Below are positions 46,473 through 53,943 of a stretch of 64,000 bases of DNA, piece after piece. Numbering within the stretch: the stretch's first letter is position 1; each line of letters starts with the position of its first letter. The notes beneath the pieces are model-generated. The model was not told the origin of the DNA. It saw nothing but the letters and a program-made list of their open reading frames with translations, and did not search any database. This stretch comes from UBA1952 sp965246855 (GTDB lineage: Bacteria; Bacteroidota; Bacteroidia; Chitinophagales; Chitinophagaceae). Both the position numbers and the translations under genes were made by a program. The DNA lies in NCBI GenBank assembly GCA_965246855.1, contig CBDFFP010000006.1:305541-369540 (forward strand), given 5' to 3'.

Positions 46473-47303
46473 GTGTGGGTGAATTATAATGGCCGGTTCT
46501 ATCCCGACACAGCAGTGTCCATAGCCGCTAACGATTTGGCATGGCAATACGGATTAAGTCTGTTTGAAACCATACGCTGGACGGGCGGACAGATTCCTTT
46601 GTGGGAAGGCCACTTGAAACGGCTGACGGCGGGGCTGGAATTGCTTCGCGTAGGGTTTTCTCCTTTTTTTACGCCTGCTTTCCTCCGGGAAGAAATTCAA
46701 AGAACGATTGCAGGAAACAGCATTTCCGGGGATGCAAGAGTGCGACTACAAGTCAGTCCGTCTGCTAATACTGCAACAGGAATCTTCGAGGGCATTCACT
46801 ATAAGATAGAAAGTATCCCCTGCGAAAGACTGCTTTTTAATGAGGCCGGATTGGATGCAGGCATCACGCAATGCTCTTTTCTTCCAAATCCGCTTCCTTT
46901 CGCTGCCTTCAAGACCGGTAATTACGGACCGTATTTTCTTGCTTCTCAGGAGGCAAAGCGGCGCGGGTTAGACGAAGTCTTTTTGTTAAACCACAAAAAC
47001 CGGATAGGGGAAGCTTCCGCTTCTAACGTATTCTGGAAACAAAACGGTCAATTCTTTACGCCGCCGCTTTCCGAAGGCATTGTGGCAGGCGTGGGCAGAG
47101 GCCGTTTAATAGAAGTTCTTTCCAAGATGAATTTGCCCTTTGAAGAAGTGCCGCTTACAACGGAGCATCTGCGAAAGGCTGATTCGCTTTATCTCACCAA
47201 CGCCTTCCGGGGGCTGCGCTGGGTAAAAAGCTGCGAAGGCATTGCCTACGCGCCGGGAGAAGCCGAAAGCCTTTTCCGGAAAGCCTTTTCCCTGCTCTGC
47301 TGA
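46473..47303 (+). CDS. Class IV aminotransferase (BCAT / aminodeoxychorismate lyase type)
   Basis: A fold-type IV PLP enzyme of about 276 aa: VNYNGRFYPDTAVSIAANDL, AWQYGLSLFETIRWTGGQIP, LWEGHLKRLTAGLELL, then the PLP lysine block AAFKTGNYGPYFLASQEAKR, DEVFLLNHKNRIGEASASNV (phosphate-binding region), PPLSEGIVAGVGRGRLIEVL and a C-terminal SLYLTNAFRGLRWVKSCEG. The 'LFETIR' and 'GIVAGVGR' patterns are closer to aminodeoxychorismate lyase (pabC) than to BCAT, but this is not decisive. Start uncertain: GTG 46473 or 46479 fit the domain; a TTG 10 codons earlier (46443) is possible. No ATG is available. Confidence 0.8.
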   Translation: MWVNYNGRFYPDTAVSIAANDLAWQYGLSLFETIRWTGGQIPLWEGHLKRLTAGLELLRVGFSPFFTPAFLREEIQRTIAGNSISGDARVRLQVSPSANTATGIFEGIHYKIESIPCERLLFNEAGLDAGITQCSFLPNPLPFAAFKTGNYGPYFLASQEAKRRGLDEVFLLNHKNRIGEASASNVFWKQNGQFFTPPLSEGIVAGVGRGRLIEVLSKMNLPFEEVPLTTEHLRKADSLYLTNAFRGLRWVKSCEGIAYAPGEAESLFRKAFSLLC

Positions 47304-47411
47304 AAGCTGGCACAGTCTTTTTCAAAAAAACCATTGCAAAGTGTTGTAACACACTTTTCAATACTCTCTTTCAAAACTCTCTTTTTTCACAAACCCCAAT
47401 TTTACCTGGTT

Positions 47412-48047
47412 ATGAAATCCCTTCTCCTTACAGCCGCCGTGTCTGCTCTTGCACTCGGCGCAAACGCTCAAATCAGCATTATCCCGGACGTAGGCTTAAG
47501 CCTTGCTAATTTCCGCGTTAATGACAGTGGCAGTTCCAGGACCTATGCTACGAACGCTGGCTTCCGTGGTGGTGTTAACATAGGCATTGGCATTGGCAAC
47601 AATCTATCCATTCAGCCCGGCCTTTTCTTTGCAATGAAAGGCGGCGTGAATGATGCAAACGGTCTGAAGCAGGACGTTCGCTTCAATTATCTGGAGCTGC
47701 CTGTGAATGTTGTGTACTATTTTGGTGACAACCAAAGCGGCTTTTTCCTCAACGCGGGTGCTTACGCAGGTATGCTGCTAAGTGCTAAAAACACAATTAG
47801 TGGCAACTCGGCAGGCCCTCTTGCCGGAACTATCGACTACAAAATCGGTGGTGACGATGCAAAAGACGATTTCCGTCGTTGGGACATTGGTTTCCAAGGT
47901 GGTGCCGGCTACCAACTTCGGAATGGATTCATGATTCGCGCTCAATACGCTGTTGGCGCTATGAATATCCAACACCACCTCAACTCAGACAATTCTACCC
48001 GCAACGGTATGTTGTACGTTGGTGTAGGCTACAAGTTTGGCATGTAA
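47412..48047 (+). CDS. Outer-membrane beta-barrel protein (porin-like, PorT family)
   Basis: ATG 47412 gives a signal peptide MKSLLLTAAVSALALGANAQ. The 190-residue mature part is built of alternating amphipathic strands: ISIIPDVGLSLANFRVN, FRGGVNIGIGIGNNLSIQPG, LFFAMKGGVND, VRFNYLELPVNVVYYFGD, GFFLNAGAYAGMLLSAK, DFRRWDIGFQGGAGYQLRNG, FMIRAQYAVGAMNI, and a last strand MLYVGVGYKFGM ending in Met rather than the more usual Phe. The 'YLELPVN..YYFG' and 'F..GAG' features are those of OMP_b-brl_2 (PorT-like) proteins. It is eight-stranded by count, so probably not a wide channel. A strong terminator follows. Confidence 0.85.
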   Translation: MKSLLLTAAVSALALGANAQISIIPDVGLSLANFRVNDSGSSRTYATNAGFRGGVNIGIGIGNNLSIQPGLFFAMKGGVNDANGLKQDVRFNYLELPVNVVYYFGDNQSGFFLNAGAYAGMLLSAKNTISGNSAGPLAGTIDYKIGGDDAKDDFRRWDIGFQGGAGYQLRNGFMIRAQYAVGAMNIQHHLNSDNSTRNGMLYVGVGYKFGM

Positions 48048-48066
48048 GCCATAACGCTTTTTCCAC

Positions 48067-48103
48067 AAAAAAGACCTTCTCCCAAAAAGAGAAGGTCTTT
48101 TTT
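48067..48103 (+). terminator. Intrinsic terminator after the beta-barrel gene
   Basis: A perfect 15-bp stem AAAAAAGACCTTCTC / GAGAAGGTCTTTTTT with a 7-nt loop and a T6 run. Confidence 0.9.
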
Positions 48104-48223
48104 ATTGTGCGTTCTTGAGAAAGGAGCCATCCAACAGCGCAGCCTGTCCAACGCCTGCAATTCTTCCAACGCAAAGCATCCAACAGCGCAATGTTCTGGC
48201 CTTGCAGGAAAACATTCCCGCAT

Positions 48224-48231
48224 TATCTTCG
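48224..48231 (+). promoter_or_regulatory. -7-like box before the acyl-CoA dehydrogenase gene
   Basis: TATCTTCG, one mismatch to TAnnTTTG, ends 6 nt before the ATG at 48238. Upstream, ATCCAACAGCGCA occurs twice (48129-48141 and 48179-48191, 50 nt apart). Confidence 0.45.
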
Positions 48232-48237
48232 CGCCCT

Positions 48238-49380
48238 ATGAACTTCCAGCTTTCCGAAGAGCAATTGGCCGTACAGGCCGCTGCCCGCGACTTTGCCCGC
48301 ACCGAACTGCTTCCCGGTGTCATTGAGCGCGACGAGCAGCAGAAGTTTCCGAAAGAACAAATCCAAAAGCTCGGCGAGCTGGGCTTTATGGGCATGATGG
48401 TGGACCCAAAATGGAGCGGCTCCGGCATGGACACCGTGAGCTACGTGCTGGCGATGGAAGAAATCTCCAAGATTGACGCTTCTACCTCGGTGTGCATGAG
48501 CGTAAACAACTCGCTCGTGTGCTGGGGACTGGAGACTTTCGCCAACGACGAGCAGCGCGAAAAATACCTGAAGCCACTGGCATCGGGCGAAAAAATCGGC
48601 GCGTTTCTCCTGAGCGAGCCGGAAGCGGGCAGCGACGCTACTTCGCAGCGCACCACGGCGGTGGATATGGGCGACCACTACCTTGTGAATGGCACCAAAA
48701 ACTGGATTACCAATGGCAACAGCGCCTCTACGTACCTCGTAATTGCGCAGACCTATGTGGAGAAAGGCCACAAAGGCATTAACGCCCTGATTATTGATAA
48801 AGACACGCCGGGCGTAACCGTAGGCGCGAAGGAAAACAAGCTCGGCATTCGCGGAAGCGATACGCACACCATCATGTTTACGGACGTGAAAGTGCCTAAG
48901 GAAAACCGCATTGGCGAAGACGGCTTCGGCTTCAAGTTTGCCATGAAAACGCTGGCAGGCGGACGCATCGGTATTGCTTCGCAGGCGTTGGGCATCGCAA
49001 GCGGCGCGTATGAACTGGCCTTGAAATATTCCAAAGAGCGCAAAGCTTTTGGAACGGAAATCATGAATCACCAAGCCATTGCCTTTAAGTTGGCCGATAT
49101 GGCAACCGCTATTGAAGGCGCGCGCCTCCTCTGCCTCAAAGCGGCTTGGCTGAAAGACCAGCACATGGACTATGACCTTGCAGCGGCCATGGCGAAACTC
49201 TACGCTTCGGAGATTGCACAGTGGGTGACCAACGAAGCCATTCAGGTACACGGCGGCTACGGCTACGTAAAGGAATTCCACGTAGAGCGCCTGATGCGCG
49301 ATGCCAAGATTACGCAGATCTACGAAGGCACGAGCGAGGTGCAGAAGATTGTGATCAGCCGGAGTGTGTTGAAAGGATAA
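48238..49380 (+). CDS. Acyl-CoA dehydrogenase
   Basis: An FAD flavoenzyme that makes the alpha-beta double bond of acyl-CoA and passes electrons to ETF. ATG 48238 gives MNFQLSEEQLAVQAAARDFA. Family blocks: LGELGFMGMMVDPKWSGSGM, CMSVNNSLVCWGLETF, GAFLLSEPEAGSDATSQRTT, YLVNGTKNWITNGNSASTYL, the substrate loop FTDVKVPKENRIGEDGFGFK, and RIGIASQALGIASGAYELAL, RKAFGTEIMNHQAIAFKLAD. The C-terminal IQVHGGYGYVKEFHVERLMR and QIYEGTSEVQKIVISRSVL hold the catalytic Glu. At 380 aa it is the standard length and is closest to short/branched-chain or butyryl-type enzymes. It stands alone with its own terminator. Confidence 0.95.
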   Translation: MNFQLSEEQLAVQAAARDFARTELLPGVIERDEQQKFPKEQIQKLGELGFMGMMVDPKWSGSGMDTVSYVLAMEEISKIDASTSVCMSVNNSLVCWGLETFANDEQREKYLKPLASGEKIGAFLLSEPEAGSDATSQRTTAVDMGDHYLVNGTKNWITNGNSASTYLVIAQTYVEKGHKGINALIIDKDTPGVTVGAKENKLGIRGSDTHTIMFTDVKVPKENRIGEDGFGFKFAMKTLAGGRIGIASQALGIASGAYELALKYSKERKAFGTEIMNHQAIAFKLADMATAIEGARLLCLKAAWLKDQHMDYDLAAAMAKLYASEIAQWVTNEAIQVHGGYGYVKEFHVERLMRDAKITQIYEGTSEVQKIVISRSVLKG

Positions 49381-49387
49381 GAAATGG

Positions 49388-49417
49388 AAAAAGCCCCGCG
49401 AGATGCGGGGCTTTTTT
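49388..49417. terminator. Terminator after the acyl-CoA dehydrogenase gene
   Basis: AAAAAGCCCCGC pairs with GCGGGGCTTTTTT around a GAGAT loop; A and T tracts on both sides allow bidirectional use between convergent genes. Confidence 0.9.
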
Positions 49418-49434
49418 GTTTGGTACACCTGTTC

Positions 49435-49911
49435 CTACTGTGCCAACCTTTTGTTGTATTCCTCACGCAGAAAATCCCTTTCTTCCTTACCATCTCTCCA
49501 CGCATACCTATCCCTGCGAAATAGATGACTTGGCACTTCAATGATTTCCACTTTATTGAAATCAACTTTCTGGTTATTTTCAGATGATGTAGCTAATATA
49601 GTATTGTCATTCTTGGTATAGAAATCCCACCATTCTTGGGGATTAGAAAAATTACCTTCAAGCATCTCCCTTAGCCAGACGAATCTTTTATTGATATGAG
49701 CGCGATTGACGCCCATCCGCGATGCCCTCCTAAAGTCATGTTTGCTAAATACTTCAAGCGCTGCTGGAGTGATGCCGACAACACACCACGGGTCTGGCGT
49801 AGCTCCAAGTAGTTCAGAAAGGAGTCGTGTGCGCAGGTAAATATCTGGTACCTTCATTTGACAGATCAGCTTGTAATCTTCAAATAAGTCTGCTTTCTGG
49901 AGTTCAGTCAT
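49435..49911 (-). CDS. Hypothetical protein, AT-rich orphan gene
   Basis: I do not recognise this protein. The ATG at 49911 gives about 158 aa, MTELQKADLFEDYKLICQMK, with features DIYLRTRLLSELLGATPDPW, CVVGITPAALEVFSKHDFRR and a basic stretch RASRMGVNRAHINKRFVWLR followed by acidic KEERDFLREEYNKRLAQ. It appears soluble, with no signal peptide. Its DNA is visibly richer in A and T than the flanking genes, suggesting recent acquisition. It is divergent from the HTH gene across the 22-bp repeat array, so it may be controlled by that protein or form a two-gene unit with it. It shows no known toxin or nuclease motif. Confidence 0.65.
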   Translation of the reverse strand: MTELQKADLFEDYKLICQMKVPDIYLRTRLLSELLGATPDPWCVVGITPAALEVFSKHDFRRASRMGVNRAHINKRFVWLREMLEGNFSNPQEWWDFYTKNDNTILATSSENNQKVDFNKVEIIEVPSHLFRRDRYAWRDGKEERDFLREEYNKRLAQ

Positions 49912-50105
49912 GAAGCAAAAGTAGTACTTCGACCCCATTTGGCGAAGTCTGAGGCGAAAGCCTTGTGGTTAGGAACTTCCCCGCGGGCGTGTCGCCCGTG
50001 TCTTCCATCTGCTATAAGACAGAAATCCCCGTTCGGCGAAGCCACTGCATCCAAACAGCTTCCTCCGTCATCGAGCAGAGATGATTCTGCAAAATGAAGG
50101 GCAAT

Positions 50106-50281
50106 ACCCCTTCTTAAACGGGATAGCACCCCTTCTTAAACGGGGTGGTACCCTTTCTAAAACGGGGTATGACCACTTCGAAAAAGGGGTATCACCACTT
50201 CTAAAAAGGGGTGTGACCCCTTCTTAAACGGGGTATTATCCCTTCTTAAAAGGGGTCGCACCCCGTTTAAGAAGGGATAAC
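50106..50281. repeat. Eight tandem 22-bp repeats in a divergent regulatory region
   Basis: Eight units of exactly 22 bp, with no spacers. Each unit begins with about 19 bp of the form ACCCCTTCTTAAACGGGGT and ends with 3 variable bases. Every unit has inverted ACCCC/GGGGT arms. The last unit (50260-50281) is reversed, so it pairs with unit 7 (50238-50256 with 50260-50278; 18 of 19 bp, CGC loop). The period is two helix turns, as in iterons or operator arrays. It ends 47 nt before the HTH gene. The upstream part of the gap (49912-50105) has only a small GGGCG/CGCCC hairpin. Confidence 0.92.
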
Positions 50282-50328
50282 ACCTTACTTTTGGGAACTG
50301 AATCCCTTAGAAACTCCTCTTTTCCCTT

Positions 50329-50673
50329 ATGGCTTCCTCACGCAAATATCTTGTTCAAGGCGCGCATCCGTATCCACACATGGGCAAGCTGCTGGCGCGC
50401 GTCCTGCGCGACAAGCAGGTGGCTCAAACAACTCTCTGCCGCGCGCTTGATATCTCCGACACGGGTGTAACAGCCTACTGTACTCGCCCGTCTCTCCAAA
50501 TAGGCATTCTCTGGAAAGCAGGATTGGCGCTGAAATACAACTTTTTTGCCGAGCTGGCCACCCAGTTTCCTTATCCGCCCGAAGCGGATAATCCGCTTCA
50601 AAAACGCATAGATGATTTAGAGCGGGAACTGGCGATCTACAAAAGCATCGTCTTTAACAAGCAACAGCCGTAG
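50329..50673 (+). CDS. Small HTH DNA-binding protein with C-terminal coiled coil
   Basis: A 114-aa protein. Residues about 18-80 look like an XRE/Cro-type helix-turn-helix: MGKLLARVLRDKQVAQTTLC, RALDISDTGVTAYCTRPSLQ, IGILWKAGLALKYNFFAELA. The C-terminus is a short coiled coil (NPLQKRIDDLERELAIYKSI) likely for dimerisation. Small proteins of this shape are common in Bacteroidota, often as stand-alone regulators of unknown target. Its position right beside a 22-bp repeat array with dyad symmetry makes it the natural candidate to bind the array (inference), thus controlling itself and the divergent orphan gene. Confidence 0.75.
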   Translation: MASSRKYLVQGAHPYPHMGKLLARVLRDKQVAQTTLCRALDISDTGVTAYCTRPSLQIGILWKAGLALKYNFFAELATQFPYPPEADNPLQKRIDDLERELAIYKSIVFNKQQP

Positions 50674-50677
50674 TCCT

Positions 50678-51244
50678 CTAAGGCACTGAAATCGCCTCCT
50701 GCTCCGGCCACACCAGTTTATCCACTTCAAAGCCCAGCGCGCGGGCTTTTTCCAGGTATTGCGCTTTCATGGCTTCGGGTATCTTTTTCTCGCGGCTCAG
50801 CATCCATAGGTAGTCGCGGCTTTGGCCGGCAACGAGCGCATATTGGTAATCGGGGTCAAGGGCAATGACGTTGTAGCCCGCATAAAAAGGCCCGAAGAAA
50901 GACACTTTCAGCATCGCCACATCCGGCTCGGTCACAAACAAGGCGCGGCCTGTAGCCTTCACCTCTTTGCCGCTTTTCTTGCGACCCCGGTTCACCACGC
51001 GGATGCTGCCGTCGGGATTTCTGGAATATTCCGCTGAAGTGTGGGTCAGGCCGCGCTCAAAGCGATAATCAAAGCGGGCGATTTCATACCACCTTCCCAG
51101 AAATCGGTCCGCATCAAAAGGCCGGATGGCGCGTACACCGTCGGGAATGGTTTTGCGGCGCGCTACCGCCATCGTGGCCGTAGCGCCCATAATGGCGAGT
51201 GCTCCGGCAGAAAAAAGCAGGACACGTGCGGTTTTGCGTTCCAT
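50678..51244 (-). CDS. Lipocalin (Blc-like)
   Basis: ATG 51244 gives MERKTARVLLFSAGALAIMG, an N-terminal membrane or signal segment without a clear lipobox. The lipocalin domain follows: RPFDADRFLGRWYEIARFDY (structurally conserved GxW motif), FERGLTHTSAEYSRNPDGSI, KSGKEVKATGRALFVTEPDV, MLKVSFFGPFYAGYNVIALD, and YALVAGQSRDYLWMLSREKK (second motif). This is the Blc arrangement; bacterial lipocalins bind fatty acids or lysophospholipids in the envelope. At 188 aa the length is normal. Tail to tail with the HTH gene (stop codons 4 nt apart). Confidence 0.9.
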   Translation of the reverse strand: MERKTARVLLFSAGALAIMGATATMAVARRKTIPDGVRAIRPFDADRFLGRWYEIARFDYRFERGLTHTSAEYSRNPDGSIRVVNRGRKKSGKEVKATGRALFVTEPDVAMLKVSFFGPFYAGYNVIALDPDYQYALVAGQSRDYLWMLSREKKIPEAMKAQYLEKARALGFEVDKLVWPEQEAISVP

Positions 51245-51343
51245 GAGAAAGAATTTTTTGGAGAAGAAAGGAAGAGCTTTTCCGGGGGGCGAAAACCGCG
51301 CCAGGAGATTATGTTGTAGGTGGGGGGAAAAGGTTAAAATGCG

Positions 51344-51448
51344 GGTCATTCCGACGAAGGAGGAATCTCACTCGTGTTGTTCCTTACTTGCGGTGTCTCA
51401 CCTAATGTTTCTCGAGGGCTGTGAGATTCCTCCTTCGTCGGAATGACC
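51344..51448. repeat. Perfect inverted repeat of the GGTCATTCCGAC family
   Basis: Arms 51344-51371 and 51421-51448 are exact reverse complements (28 bp), starting GGTCATTCCGACGAAGGAGG, with a 49-nt loop. Two less perfect copies lie at 488-742. It sits between the lipocalin and the next gene, with no coding content. Confidence 0.88.
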
Positions 51449-51526
51449 TCTATTTACACGCACCCCAAAAACACCGGCAGGCCATCTGGCAGGATATTTT
51501 TCCCTTTCCCCCAAAATCCTTTTTCC

Positions 51527-51976
51527 ATGAACCTCAAAAACCAAAACGCCCTTCTTGCCGGACTGGCCGGTGCGGTAGTAGTAACGCTCCTGAACGAAAC
51601 CCTGCGCCGCGCGGATGAAGATGCGCCCCGCCTGGAGAAGCTGGGCATGGACGCCGCTAACAAGCTTTTTGACAAAGCCGGAAAATCTGCCCCGACAGGC
51701 GAGAAACTGTATTGGGGAACGATGGCCGCCGACCTCGTGATGAACAGCCTGTACTACGCTGCTGCCGCCAATGGGGAACATAAAGCAGCAAAGACCACCG
51801 GCATGGGTCTGCTGGCCGGTCTCGGCTCCCTGTTCTTACCAAAGAAGATGGGACTGATTACCGCGCCCACTACACGCACCACGCACACCAAAGTGATGTC
51901 CACTGGTTATTACCTGCTTGGCTCGTGGGTGGCCGGCATGATTGCGGAAACGCTGAACACCAATCGGCGGAAATAG
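51527..51976 (+). CDS. Conserved small membrane protein of unknown function
   Basis: A 149-aa protein starting MNLKNQNALLAGLAGAVVVT (ATG 51527). A helix at about 8-22 (LLAGLAGAVVVTLLNE), a charged part RRADEDAPRLEKLGMDAANK, then hydrophobic segments LYWGTMAADLVMNSLYYAA, TTGMGLLAGLGSLFLPKKMG and MSTGYYLLGSWVAGMIAETL suggest three to four membrane passes. I know the type only as a hypothetical protein of Bacteroidota. It has no evident catalytic motif. Tail to tail with the aminotransferase gene. Confidence 0.7.
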   Translation: MNLKNQNALLAGLAGAVVVTLLNETLRRADEDAPRLEKLGMDAANKLFDKAGKSAPTGEKLYWGTMAADLVMNSLYYAAAANGEHKAAKTTGMGLLAGLGSLFLPKKMGLITAPTTRTTHTKVMSTGYYLLGSWVAGMIAETLNTNRRK

Positions 51977-51993
51977 GACACGTTGCTGTGTCC

Positions 51994-53214
51994 CTAGCGC
52001 TTCAATGCACCAAAAGCGCTTTCAATCCGCGTCATGGCTTCTTGCAGATTTTCCATACCCGTAGCGTAGCTCATGCGGATGCAATGGGCATCGCCAAAAG
52101 CGCCGCCGTTTACGGTGTTTACGTAAGCTTTGTTGAGAAGGTACATAGAGACATCCTCGTCGGTTTTGAGTGCCGTTCCGTCGGGCGTGGATGCACCGAG
52201 ATAGGCGCTCACATCAGGGAAAGCATAGAAAGCGCCGTCGGGGTTGGAGACCTTTAAATCCGGGATATTTTTGAGGCTGCCAATCACAAAATCGCGGCGC
52301 TCGCGGAAGGCAGCCGTCATTTTGTGTGTCTCCGAAAGGTCGTGTGTCAAGGCTTCCACACCAGCGTATTGCGAGATGATGTTGGCACCCGACGTAAACT
52401 GGCTTTGGAACTTGTCGCAGGCCTGCACGATGTGCTTTGGCGCGGCCATGTAGCCCAGCCGCCAGCCCGTCATGGCAAAGCCTTTTGAGAAGCCGTTCAC
52501 CACAATTGTGCGCTCGCGCAGGCTTTGGAACTGTGCAATGCTTTCGTGGCCGCTGCCGTAATTGATGTATTCGTAGATCTCGTCGCTCACAATCACCACC
52601 TGCGGATAACGCTCAAAAACGTCGGCCAATGCGCGCAGTTCATCGCGGGTATAAACCGTTCCGGTTGGGTTGCAGGGCGAAGAGAAAATAAACATCCGCG
52701 TCTTGGGCGTAATGGCGCCTTCCAACTGCTCCGGCGTGATTTTGAAATCCTGCGTCACCGGGCAGGCCACATACACCGGCTTGCCTTCCGAAAGAATCAC
52801 CAGCGCGGCGTAGGTTACCCAAAATGGCGTGGGAATAATTACCTCATCGCCGGGATTGATGAGGCAAAGAATCGCGTTTGCCAGCGACTGTTTTGCGCCG
52901 GTAGAAACGATGGTTTCTTCGGGTGCGTAATGGAGGTTGTTGTCGCGCTTCAGTTTAGCGCTAATCGCCTGCCGCAGTTCGGGAATGCCCGCTACCGGTG
53001 GATATTTGGTAAGGCCCGCCTGCATGGCGCGCGTGGCGGCGTTGCAGATAAAATCGGGGGTGCGGAAGTCTGGTTCGCCGAGGCTTAAATCTATAATCGG
53101 TGCGCCCTGCGCCCGCAGCTCGCGGCCCATTTTGGCCATCTTAATGGTCTGCGGCTCCTGAATGCGATCAAGGCGGTGAGCAAGCGGTACGAGCGAAAGC
53201 GTTTGGGTTCCCAA
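51994..53214 (-). CDS. Aspartate-type PLP aminotransferase
   Basis: A class I fold-type I aminotransferase of 406 aa: MAKMGRELRAQGAPIIDLSL GEPDF at the start, AGLTKYPPVAGIPELRQAIS, STGAKQSLANAILCLINPGD, MFIFSSPCNPTGTVYTRDEL (conserved Asn), VVIVSDEIYEYINYGSG (Asp/Tyr), and the PLP lysine in VNGFSKGFAMTGWRLGYMAA. A late RMSYATGMENLQEAMTRIE holds the Arg that binds the carboxylate. It probably uses aspartate and 2-oxoglutarate, as in the AspC/PatA branch; prephenate transamination is possible. The start is a TTG at 53214, as no ATG lies upstream before an in-frame TGA; the N-terminus matches the family from that codon. Confidence 0.92.
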   Translation of the reverse strand: MGTQTLSLVPLAHRLDRIQEPQTIKMAKMGRELRAQGAPIIDLSLGEPDFRTPDFICNAATRAMQAGLTKYPPVAGIPELRQAISAKLKRDNNLHYAPEETIVSTGAKQSLANAILCLINPGDEVIIPTPFWVTYAALVILSEGKPVYVACPVTQDFKITPEQLEGAITPKTRMFIFSSPCNPTGTVYTRDELRALADVFERYPQVVIVSDEIYEYINYGSGHESIAQFQSLRERTIVVNGFSKGFAMTGWRLGYMAAPKHIVQACDKFQSQFTSGANIISQYAGVEALTHDLSETHKMTAAFRERRDFVIGSLKNIPDLKVSNPDGAFYAFPDVSAYLGASTPDGTALKTDEDVSMYLLNKAYVNTVNGGAFGDAHCIRMSYATGMENLQEAMTRIESAFGALKR

Positions 53215-53323
53215 AACCGGAAGTTCTTTAGCAAAAAACAGCCGCCAGGCAACTGCTTTTCAGGATTAAAAAAGGAAGCGGCAAAGGTGCGGCCAATTTC
53301 CCGTAAAAGGAGCCGCGCGGGCC

Positions 53324-53824
53324 TTAAGAACCGATGAAGGCAAGGTAAAGCGCCACCGCCGTAATGATGCCCACCGCTACCGAAAGCAGCAGAATCGTGC
53401 GCCGGTAGCCCTGATTAATGGTCCGCGCTTTGTGCAGCTCCCCAATATTGGTAAGCACATTTTCAATGCGGCTGAAAGCCGTTTCGCCTTTCACTACATA
53501 ATCGTACGCGCCGTGCCGCATGCTTTCCACCGCCACTTCCAGTTTGTCCTGCCCGGAAAGCATCACCACCTGTGTGTCGGGGCTTTTTTCCTTCACGTCC
53601 TGCAACACCTGCAAGCCGTTCTTAGCGTCGCGGTTCTTGCCGCTGAGGTGGTAGTCGAGGATGACGATTTCAGGGTTCAGACCGATGTTTTGAAGGGCTT
53701 CTTCGCCGCTTTCAAACACTTTGAGGTCAAAGAGAAAACGCTCCGAGAGATAGTCTTTGAGCATCTCGTTTTGAATCGGTTCGTCATCTACCAGAAACAG
53801 ATAGCGTTTTTCAGCGGCGGCCAT
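53324..53824 (-). CDS. Receiver-domain protein with C-terminal membrane anchor
   Basis: A 166-aa protein. Residues 6-120 are a complete CheY-like receiver: acidic pair D13-D14, phospho-acceptor Asp57 (VILDYHLSG), Thr/Ser switch VVMLSGQ (S90), Lys112 (YVVKGE). Instead of a DNA-binding output domain, the protein ends in one helix RTILLLSVAVGIITAVALYL (about 142-161) and a few residues, i.e. a tail anchor placing the receiver on the cytoplasmic face of a membrane. This is unusual for a response regulator. No kinase is adjacent. It could localise phosphotransfer or titrate a kinase (inference). Confidence 0.85.
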   Translation of the reverse strand: MAAAEKRYLFLVDDEPIQNEMLKDYLSERFLFDLKVFESGEEALQNIGLNPEIVILDYHLSGKNRDAKNGLQVLQDVKEKSPDTQVVMLSGQDKLEVAVESMRHGAYDYVVKGETAFSRIENVLTNIGELHKARTINQGYRRTILLLSVAVGIITAVALYLAFIGS

Positions 53825-53943
53825 AGAAAAGGAGCGGTTTCAGACAAAAGTATAAAGACAAAAGACAAAAGAAGAAAGTAGAAAGCGGGCGTGTGCGGGG
53901 AAGAAGAAATAAAGCGGGAGTTTTGCACACCATCTTTTCCCTT

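Noticed and set aside
48223..49428. Long minus-strand open frame opposite the acyl-CoA dehydrogenase gene
   Set aside because: Antisense shadow in a codon-biased gene; no domain, no start context.
50106..50281. CRISPR array
   Set aside because: The units are directly joined with no unique spacers, are too short in period (22 bp), and there are no cas genes in the window.
50106..50281. Repeat protein encoded by the 22-bp array
   Set aside because: A 22-bp period changes frame at every unit, and no continuous frame spans it.
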